Shown: in pieces, positions 33,608 through 38,835 of the stretch
Layout of the letters: each line of letters starts with the position of its first letter
Position numbering within the stretch: the first letter of the stretch is position 1
Made by a program: the position numbers and the translations under genes
Notes under the pieces: model-generated
Told to the model about the DNA's origin: nothing
The model's database searches: none
The model's input: only the letters and a program-made list of their open reading frames with translations
Assembly: GCA_013285685.1 (NCBI GenBank)
Contig: JABDHD010000032.1
Coordinates: 1 to 38,835 of the forward strand
Source of the DNA: Bacteroidota bacterium
GTDB taxonomy: Bacteria; Bacteroidota; Bacteroidia; Sphingobacteriales; Sphingobacteriaceae
DNA: 38,835 nt
Direction: 5' to 3'

Positions 33608-34936
33608 TTATTTCTTAATTGGTTTTGCCGTTTTCAGCAGGTAGGTAAAATCTGAGGGCCGTCCTCCCCACGTGACGGAAGCATTGTGGCAACCTATACA
33701 GCTGGAAGTAACGCCGGGACTGTAAACGATCTTGCCCGCTTGTATAAAGCCCTGGTCATACGTTTCCAGGGTGGCATTGGCCATATACACCGGGAACGGG
33801 TTGCCGGTGTTGCTTTGGGTAGGGTTTACAGGCCATTGGGTACCCACCAACTCATAATATTGCCATACGTTATGAGGATTGATCATAACCAGCATTTTGT
33901 GGATCGAATCGTTCAGGGCCTGTGTACCGGTATCTATCGGGGTAAGGCGCATCACCTGGCTTGGAATTTGGTTTGGTATGGCTGGGTTCCATGGCTGGGC
34001 AGGCGCCTTGTTCAGGGCTTTGTCGCCCGCGGCCTCGTTATAATAGTTGTAATGTTTGCCTTTTACTACTTTGCCATAAACAGGCACATTATCCACCTGC
34101 TCAAAGGTGGACCATATCCACTGGGGTGACGTTACTGTTTTTGTGCCGATGTGAAATCCCACAAGGCCCACCCATGCTTCGTAGGTACTATCCTTTATGC
34201 CCCTTGAGGGTAATGCCGGGACATGGATTGTGGCCTTGATTTTATGGAACCTGGAGGTATCATCCCCTTTGCCCAATATTTTCCATGACGCTTTTACCAT
34301 TATCGCGCCCCAAACCTTTTTTGTATTATCACCTTCCGGGAATTTAACGGTATCGGTAAAGCCTTGCTGGCCCTGTATATTATAAAGCTTGTGCTGATCG
34401 ATATATTCAAACATTTCCTGGTTCATGGCGATCTCAAAGCGGTTATATTGCCCATTCTGGTCGATCAGCGGCCCGGTTAAAAAAGGCTGGAAAATAGCCG
34501 TCATATTCGGAGGCGTTTTACCAGTTTGCGAAAGATTTACTTCCTTGCTTTGCGTAGTTAAATCCCACGCCCCGGGCGCCTGGCCGCTATCCAAAAATAC
34601 CTGGTAATTCTTTTTCCAGGTTTCCCATAGGGTTGGATTGTCGCCATGCTGACCGATTACCTGGCTTGTGTCCGTGGGCCAGCTTATGGCAATAAAAGAG
34701 TCCCAGGAAAAAAGGTCGAACGCCCGGCGTACGGTTGTCTCCAGCACACGCTGGGGCGGCGGAGGAAGCGTAACATCAAAAGGTAAGTCAGGGCTTAGCT
34801 TTGTAGTTACCTTGCCGGGACTGCCGGCGCCTAAAGGTTGTGTCCCTCCGGTCCCGCCTCCGCAGGACGCGAAACTGAGATAAGTCAAAACAGCGCCAAT
34901 GGCAATTAAAACGGTGATGGTGTTGAACTTTTTCAT
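33608..34936 (-). CDS. Monohaem c-type cytochrome lipoprotein
   Basis: The 442-residue protein has a lipoprotein signal with lipobox 'FASC' (C25) followed by a glycine-rich linker. A large body contains aromatic-rich segments ('AFDLFSWDSFIAISWPTD', 'NRFEIAMNQEMFEYI', 'WVGLVGFHIGTK'). A single haem-c motif lies close to the C-terminus, C413-x-x-C416-H417 ('CIGCH'). The arrangement, with one haem at the end of a large domain, differs from the tri-haem cytochromes of classical gluconate dehydrogenases. It is the first gene of the redox operon, 30 bases before the small subunit, and would be the electron acceptor on the periplasmic or outer-surface side. I recognise the body only as a 'cytochrome c family' domain of unknown detail. 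Confidence 0.82.
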   Translation of the reverse strand: MKKFNTITVLIAIGAVLTYLSFASCGGGTGGTQPLGAGSPGKVTTKLSPDLPFDVTLPPPPQRVLETTVRRAFDLFSWDSFIAISWPTDTSQVIGQHGDNPTLWETWKKNYQVFLDSGQAPGAWDLTTQSKEVNLSQTGKTPPNMTAIFQPFLTGPLIDQNGQYNRFEIAMNQEMFEYIDQHKLYNIQGQQGFTDTVKFPEGDNTKKVWGAIMVKASWKILGKGDDTSRFHKIKATIHVPALPSRGIKDSTYEAWVGLVGFHIGTKTVTSPQWIWSTFEQVDNVPVYGKVVKGKHYNYYNEAAGDKALNKAPAQPWNPAIPNQIPSQVMRLTPIDTGTQALNDSIHKMLVMINPHNVWQYYELVGTQWPVNPTQSNTGNPFPVYMANATLETYDQGFIQAGKIVYSPGVTSSCIGCHNASVTWGGRPSDFTYLLKTAKPIKK

Positions 34937-35167
34937 TCGCTTAGGTTAAATTTGGTTAGTTTAGATCTCGTTTTTATATGCACGCTTCCCGGTTTAGTTG
35001 AAATTGTGCAAAGCCCGCAAATTGCATTAATGGTTCCAAAAGCGCCGCAAACGTCCAACGGTTTGCAAGCCATCCCACATCACCTGTCAATTACATTTTA
35101 AGGAACGCCAAAAATTTAATCCCGGCCGTTGCAATAAGTTTCAGGGGCTAAAAAATATTAGCTTGAT

Positions 35168-35201
35168 CAAATTTAAATATTAATTATTGATAAAATCAAT
35201 A
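35168..35201 (-). promoter_or_regulatory. Candidate promoter of the redox operon with overlapping dyad
   Basis: On the minus strand TTG (35199-35197), 21 bases, then TAAATTTG (35175-35168), the same spacing as the candidate at 18578. A dyad TATTGAT-AAA-ATCAATA (35185-35201) overlaps the -33 element and could be a regulator site. It resembles an FNR/CRP-type site but with a 3-base instead of 4-base centre. The leader would be about 225 bases. Confidence 0.35.
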
Positions 35202-35234
35202 TTTCTTAATAATTTATTTTAACTATTATGACAT

Positions 35235-35291
35235 GGGTGAAATAACCTTGTAAAATCGAAAATAAGCGGTGCTTTTTAGCTTATTTCACCC
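35235..35291 (+). other. Mutually exclusive stem-loops in the cytochrome-DinB gap
   Basis: GGGTGAAATAA (35235-35245) is perfectly complementary to TTATTTCACCC (35281-35291). Part of that second arm can instead pair with AAATAAGC (35260-35267) as GCTTATTT (35279-35286). The two hairpins cannot form together. This is the shape of an attenuator or a repeat end. The 522-base gap 34937-35458 otherwise holds the candidate promoter above and a possible gene remnant. Confidence 0.4.
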
Positions 35292-35292
35292 C

Positions 35293-35442
35293 TTATTTTT
35301 TCACGGTAAACATAAATGCTTCTCCGCCGGTGCTCGTCAATTTGACGCCCGTTATTTTGTTTACTTTAAGGCGATAAACCGGAAATATTAAACCTTTATT
35401 TTTATCGGCCTTTAAAGCTAAACGGCCGGATTTCAATTTAAA
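35293..35442 (-). pseudogene. Possible C-terminal gene remnant
   Basis: A minus-strand frame ending at the TAA at 35293 reads 'FPVYRLKVNKITGVKLTSTGGEAFMFTVKK' in part (quoted in pieces: FPVYRLKVNK, ITGVKLTSTG, GEAFMFTVKK). This looks like the real beta-strand tail of a larger protein, perhaps the C-terminal domain of a serine hydrolase. It has no start codon of its own outside the overlapping DinB gene. The frame stays open into the DinB gene, where its composition becomes shadow-like. It is most simply the end of a gene whose front was lost. Confidence 0.35.
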
Positions 35443-35458
35443 CTGAAAAACAAACCAT

Positions 35459-35944
35459 ATGAGTAACGAAATTTTTGTAAAAATGGCGCTGGATGGCTGG
35501 TACAGCCAGGTAAAGAGCGCCGACACTTTGCTGAACAAACTATCCGATGAGCAGCTGATGCAGGAAGTTTCCCCCGGGAGGAACCGCGGCATTTACCTGC
35601 TGGGGCATTTGGCAGCCGTGCATGACATGATGCTGCCCCTGTTGCGCTTTGAGGAATCTATGTACCCTGCACTGCGTTCCGTTTTTATCGATTCGCCTGA
35701 CAGGGCCGTGGCCGACCTTCCGCCAATAAGTGAGCTGAGGGCGCACTGGACAACCGTAAATGAAAAATTATCCGCGCATTTTGCAAGTTTAAGCCCGGAC
35801 GAATGGTTTACCCGCCATGCCAGTATCAGCCAGGAGGATTTTGAAAAAGAGCCGCACCGTAACCGTTTGAACGTGGTACTGGTGCGCACCATTCATTTAA
35901 GCAGCCACCGCGGGCAATTGGCATTTTTGGCGGCGAAGGGGTAG
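35459..35944 (+). CDS. DinB family protein
   Basis: The 161-residue four-helix-bundle protein has the metal-binding triad of the DinB/YfiT family: H50 ('LLGHLAAVHD'), H146 and H150 ('TIHLSSHRGQL'). Family members are thiol-dependent transferases or of unknown function, and are abundant in Bacteroidetes and Bacillus. It is soluble, with normal length and the first ATG as start. It is transcribed alone towards the tRNA gene; a structured sequence follows at 35980. Confidence 0.9.
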   Translation: MSNEIFVKMALDGWYSQVKSADTLLNKLSDEQLMQEVSPGRNRGIYLLGHLAAVHDMMLPLLRFEESMYPALRSVFIDSPDRAVADLPPISELRAHWTTVNEKLSAHFASLSPDEWFTRHASISQEDFEKEPHRNRLNVVLVRTIHLSSHRGQLAFLAAKG

Positions 35945-35979
35945 ATTCGAATTGACGCGATAGTGATTTTAACTAAAGC

Positions 35980-36029
35980 AGGGCAAGCATTGGTCTGAAT
36001 ACCAGAGTGATTCAGGTTGACTTTGCCCT
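35980..36029 (+). terminator. Nested stem-loop after the DinB gene
   Basis: Outer arms AGGGCAA (35980-35986) and TTGCCCT (36023-36029) enclose an inner perfect stem CTGAAT (35995-36000)/ATTCAG (36010-36015). It lies 35 bases after the DinB stop and before the tRNA promoter. There is no T-run, so a termination role is only plausible. Confidence 0.4.
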
Positions 36030-36053
36030 TCATTAAAAAATTGTAAATAAATT

Positions 36054-36084
36054 TTTGATGAATAAGGTTCAAATTCTATATTTG
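36054..36084 (+). promoter_or_regulatory. Bacteroidetes housekeeping promoter of tRNA-Val
   Basis: TTTG (36054-36057), exactly 19 bases, then TATATTTG (36077-36084). This is a perfect match to the Bacteroidetes primary-sigma consensus TTTG-N19-TAnnTTTG. It places the transcript start about 8-9 bases before the tRNA. Confidence 0.8.
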
Positions 36085-36099
36085 CAGTCCCAAAACGAA

Positions 36100-36174
36100 G
36101 GGAGTTTAGCTCAGCTGGTTCAGAGCATCTGCCTTACAAGCAGAGGGTCACTGGTTCGAACCCAGTAACTCCCA
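36100..36174 (+). tRNA. tRNA-Val (anticodon UAC)
   Basis: A 75-base cloverleaf with all stems intact: acceptor GGGAGTT/AACTCCC, D-stem GCTC/GAGC, anticodon stem TCTGC/GCAGA around loop CTTACAA (anticodon TAC), five-base variable loop, T-stem ACTGG/CCAGT with loop TTCGAAC, discriminator A. The 3' CCA is not encoded. It has its own promoter and terminator and lies at the boundary of the McrBC locus. Confidence 0.97.
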
Positions 36175-36182
36175 CAAAAAGA

Positions 36183-36210
36183 AAGCCTGGTAGAGATTAT
36201 CGGGCTTTTT
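36183..36210 (+). terminator. Rho-independent terminator of tRNA-Val
   Basis: AAGCCTG (36183-36189) pairs with CGGGCTT (36201-36207), seven base pairs including one G-U, followed by a T-rich stretch. It begins nine bases after the tRNA. Confidence 0.7.
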
Positions 36211-36215
36211 CATTT

Positions 36216-36314
36216 TTAGTGTAGTCGCAAACGAACATAGTCGTTCGAAGTTCGGAAACTTCGAGCAGCAGGTAGAAATGTCAGGCCTTTCTTTTTTACT
36301 TTAGTCGCAGACGA
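36216..36314. repeat. Direct repeat and hairpin beyond the tRNA
   Basis: Two near-identical stretches, GTAGTCGCAAACGA (36221-36234) and TTAGTCGCAGACGA (36301-36314), flank a hairpin with a perfect 8-base stem (TCGAAGTT 36245-36252, AACTTCGA 36257-36264). It could be a dispersed repeat or the scar of an insertion next to the tRNA. The spacing to the McrC stop leaves no gene between 36175 and 36396. Confidence 0.5.
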
Positions 36315-36396
36315 TAGGCATAACTTTGGACAGCGAGGGAGTAATCCTTTTGGAGCCATTTCAGCCATAGTTTGCTATTTTTTTGTAGCACTATTC

Positions 36397-37729
36397 TTAT
36401 ATGAGTTTCAACATTTTATAGATATCGTTTGCTAAATTAAGATTTAAGTAGGTTTTATTGCTTTCGCTACTTTCAATCCAAGCCCTGGAAATTATCAGGC
36501 CGCAGTGTTTTGATTGCGGTTCTTCGAAACCGAAAAAATATGTTTTACAAAAAGCACCGTCTTTAACTGGTTCGGTATTTCCCGGAAAAAGCAAAAAAAC
36601 ACTTTTTTGCCTCGTAGAAATGATGATAGGCATACATTTGTCTCAAATCATCCATGCTTATTTTTGAAACATCGTTATTTATGTTTTTCCATTTTGTATC
36701 CAGAACAATATTACCCGAATCCTTGGTCTCTATAACTATGTCGGGCTTCAGATTTCTTTTTGTTCCCATAGCCTCCCAAAATCGAGTCGATTTTTGATTA
36801 TAAATAGCCAATACCGTTTTAGGTTTTGCCTTGTACAGGACTCTGTAGATGTATTCTTCCCATAACTGGTTCATATTAAATAAAATAGCTATTGAATTAT
36901 TTGTTCCAGTACTTAATTCCGGACGATAGTTTAACAATAGCATTTTTGCAATCTGAATCGCAATTTGATACGGGGCGGATTTTCTATCGAAACTAGTTCG
37001 TTCAAATAGATTTTCGGTTATTTTGATGTCATCGACCTCAGGAAAATTTAATTTTAATGCGTAACATTCGGATATTAAGGATTGGCTGTTACATAGCCCG
37101 GGCAATATGCAAATAGCTTTTGATATGATTTTATGGAGTACATGGTTTTTATCATATTGCGTTTGAGCAATGTAAAATCGCTCCTTGTGTACAAGGTTTC
37201 TTTGAATATGTTTACCAATAAGCAACTTTCCTTTTAGCGCGTTACTATTCTTTTCGACTTTTCTGTAACGCTTTATAAGGCCCTGCCTGATCAAGAAGTT
37301 AACTTCGTTTATAAAGCGCTCGATATAGAGATCGAGAATCGAGTTGCTTCGCGTTTTTAAGTGTGCATCTGAAATAGAGGGCGTCTCTATCAAGTGGCAC
37401 ACTTTCAACATATCAATCAAAATACTCTGCCATTTATTCTCTTCGTTTTTTACAGCCTGCATGTCTTCGAAATCGATTTTTCTATTATCAGCTTTAGGTA
37501 ATATTTCTATCGTGAGGTTTAAAGTTTTTACTACACCTACATATTCTGTGAAGCATACTCCGTTGCGGGTCAGTTTAAAAAAAGGCCGTTTTTTTTCATC
37601 GTACAATTTCCACAAAGCATCAATGTATTTCGATTCCAGTTTTTCTCTTTTGGGCTGCTTGCCGTAATAAAAGGTCAAAACCTGGTCAACTGAAATGTTC
37701 TGATGTTCGAAGACCTTGAGTGTTTTCAT
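36397..37729 (-). pseudogene. mcrC: McrC-like restriction subunit, split by a frameshift near the C-terminus
   Basis: The main frame (start 37729, 'MKTLKVFEHQNISV', one base after the mcrB-like stop) encodes the McrC family protein that pairs with the McrB motor to cut modified DNA. It includes the nuclease core of PD-(D/E)xK type ('LKPDIVIETKD', 'IVLDTKWKNI'). It goes out of frame at 'EAKKCFFAFSGKYRTS' (stop 36563). A second frame supplies the missing end, 'FLLFPGNTEPVKDG' through 'LANDIYKMLKLI', to a stop at 36397. Removing one base from the A7 run at 36593-36599 joins them into 443 residues, the normal McrC length. The nuclease residues all lie before the break, so even the truncated form might keep some function. 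Could be sequencing error. Confidence 0.85.
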
Positions 37730-37730
37730 A

Positions 37731-38835
37731 TTACCCGATAATTGCCCGAACCGCACCTAAAAAACTGTCTTCATCGATTTCATCATCCTCGGTCTTAAAG
37801 CCATTTATTCTGTAAACTTTTTTTTCCATTAAAATGTCTTTATCCTCATACTCGAAATCTGCGAACTTGGGTTGAATGGTAATTGTTTCAACGAACAATT
37901 TACCTAAGACCAACCCTATCTTGCCGTAATCACCAAAAAAATATTCCTGTAATTGAGGAATTATTTTATTATAAAACACACCATGTAGTGCTCCAACACT
38001 TTCGATATTCATTAAAAATGAATGTCCAATCATATGATCCCGCGAAAGCAGTTTTTCCAGTCGAATATTGATGCTCCTTAATACAGACTTTAAGTTGACG
38101 CCTTCAACATCGTTTATATCCTGATGCTCCTCCTGAGGAAGCATTTCTACAAAACTAAACCTTCGGCGAAGTGCCGTATCCAACGCTTCTACACTCCGGT
38201 CAGCTGTGTTCATTGTACCGATGATATGCAGGTTAGGTGGTACCGAAAAACTTTCTTTTGAATAGGGCAAAACAACTTCAAGCGCTTCGGGACGGCCTTC
38301 ACGTTTATCGTCCTCAATTAATGTTATCAATTCTCCGAAAATTTGCGATACATTCCCCCTGTTTATCTCGTCAATGATCAACACATATTCCTTTGGCTTG
38401 GCTACCATCTCATTTTTTATTTCTTCGACGCTCTTGACAAAAAAGTCCTTCTTGATCTGTTCCTTTTTTAGTCTATAAATACTTTGCTGTGAGAATACCT
38501 TTCCGTAAAGTGCAGATACAGGTATGTCAACGTCCGTCATTAGCCATTGGACGGCTCTGAACTGATTGTATTCTATCTCGCCAGTTTCTTTATAAAAATA
38601 GTCACCTGTAACTTTCCCAATTGCCCTGCAGGTGAAATTACCTTTTGACACCAGCACATAATTGCCCTTTTTTAAATAATGAATAAAGCAATTGATAAAA
38701 GTAACGGCTGCATCTGTTTCGCGTTCCTGGGCTTTTTTTCGAGTCTCAGATTCACTCAACTTTGAAAAGTCAGTATTTCCCCCCCAACCCAATGCTATAC
38801 AATTGTTTTTTATACAATATTCATATATGTCGTTA
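37731..38835 (-). CDS. mcrB: McrB-like AAA+ ATPase of a type IV restriction system (5' end outside window)
   Basis: The frame is open to the right edge of the window ('NDIYEYCIKNNCIALGWGGN' upstream of the first possible TTG start), so the gene is 5'-truncated here. The visible part has a PUA/EVE-like inserted region ('YLKKGNYVLVSKGNFTCRAI', 'FRAVQWLM', 'GKVFSQQSIYRLKKE'). The McrB Walker B and following segment come next ('YVLIIDEINRGNVSQIFGEL'), then the sensor region 'IIGTMNTADRSVEALDTALR' with the arginine finger. The Walker A loop must lie beyond the edge. McrB is the GTP- or ATP-driven motor that recognises modified DNA and recruits McrC, encoded one base downstream. EVE-like insertions bind modified bases, so this variant probably senses modified cytosine or a similar base; that is inference. 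Confidence 0.9.
   Translation of the reverse strand, partial: NDIYEYCIKNNCIALGWGGNTDFSKLSESETRKKAQERETDAAVTFINCFIHYLKKGNYVLVSKGNFTCRAIGKVTGDYFYKETGEIEYNQFRAVQWLMTDVDIPVSALYGKVFSQQSIYRLKKEQIKKDFFVKSVEEIKNEMVAKPKEYVLIIDEINRGNVSQIFGELITLIEDDKREGRPEALEVVLPYSKESFSVPPNLHIIGTMNTADRSVEALDTALRRRFSFVEMLPQEEHQDINDVEGVNLKSVLRSINIRLEKLLSRDHMIGHSFLMNIESVGALHGVFYNKIIPQLQEYFFGDYGKIGLVLGKLFVETITIQPKFADFEYEDKDILMEKKVYRINGFKTEDDEIDEDSFLGAVRAIIG

Noticed and set aside
35185..35201. FNR box
   Set aside because: TTGAT and ATCAA are separated by three bases instead of four, so it is recorded only as a dyad.
36397..36633. Independent 78-residue gene downstream of mcrC
   Set aside because: Its sequence continues McrC after a one-base shift; it is the displaced C-terminus.
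37731..38792. McrB-like protein as a complete gene lacking Walker A
   Set aside because: The apparent TTG start is an artefact: the frame stays open to the window edge with family-like residues, so Walker A is simply outside.

Overview
The window looks like chromosome of a Sphingobacteriales-type Bacteroidetes, most like Mucilaginibacter or Pedobacter. This is inferred from family content: DUF4249, a Reg_prop/Y_Y_Y histidine kinase, TapB-like and DUF2461 proteins, Bacteroidetes-style TTTG-N19-TAnnTTTG promoters, few Shine-Dalgarno sites, and intergenic short repeats of the kind those genera carry. No ribosomal marker gene is present, so the genus is a guess.

Layout. (1) 112-1851: a 2-oxoglutarate/Fe(II) dioxygenase (-) and a small hypothetical protein (+), with an orphan minus-strand terminator between them that may end a small RNA. 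(2) 2147-11659: an RND efflux operon (outer-membrane channel, lipoprotein adaptor, two tandem AcrB-type pumps). Each pump is preceded by a foldback array of heptamer repeats. (3) 11715-16011: a small coiled-coil protein, a two-component-propeller histidine kinase and its LuxR-type response regulator, the latter broken by one extra G. (4) 16155-20305: a TapB-like secreted protein, a broken short secreted protein, a DUF4249 lipoprotein, a nested palindromic repeat element, and DUF2461 and DUF4304-like proteins. (5) 20306-27596 (-): a tight five-gene operon (SWIM zinc finger, DUF5691, MoxR-type AAA ATPase, DUF5682, VWA), the Bacteroidetes counterpart of the poorly understood E. coli yehL/M/P/Q group. 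(6) 27806-34936 (-): a redox operon (haem-c lipoprotein, FAD-SLDH-type small subunit, GMC flavoprotein, double Dabb protein, BBE-type covalent flavoprotein, cupin), with three 110-bp copies of one MITE-like palindromic repeat in three successive gaps. (7) 35459-38835: DinB protein, tRNA-Val(UAC) with a textbook promoter and terminator, then an AT-richer McrBC-type restriction locus running off the right edge, whose mcrC is frameshifted.

The most distinctive content is the five-gene ATPase/VWA/SWIM operon, the redox operon whose dehydrogenase subunits lack any visible export signal although the cytochrome is a lipoprotein, and several layers of intergenic repeat architecture (heptamer foldbacks, REP-like nests, MITEs). 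Three genes are each restored by removing one base from a homopolymer run. That could be sequencing error or real decay, and it should be settled before any of them is called a pseudogene.
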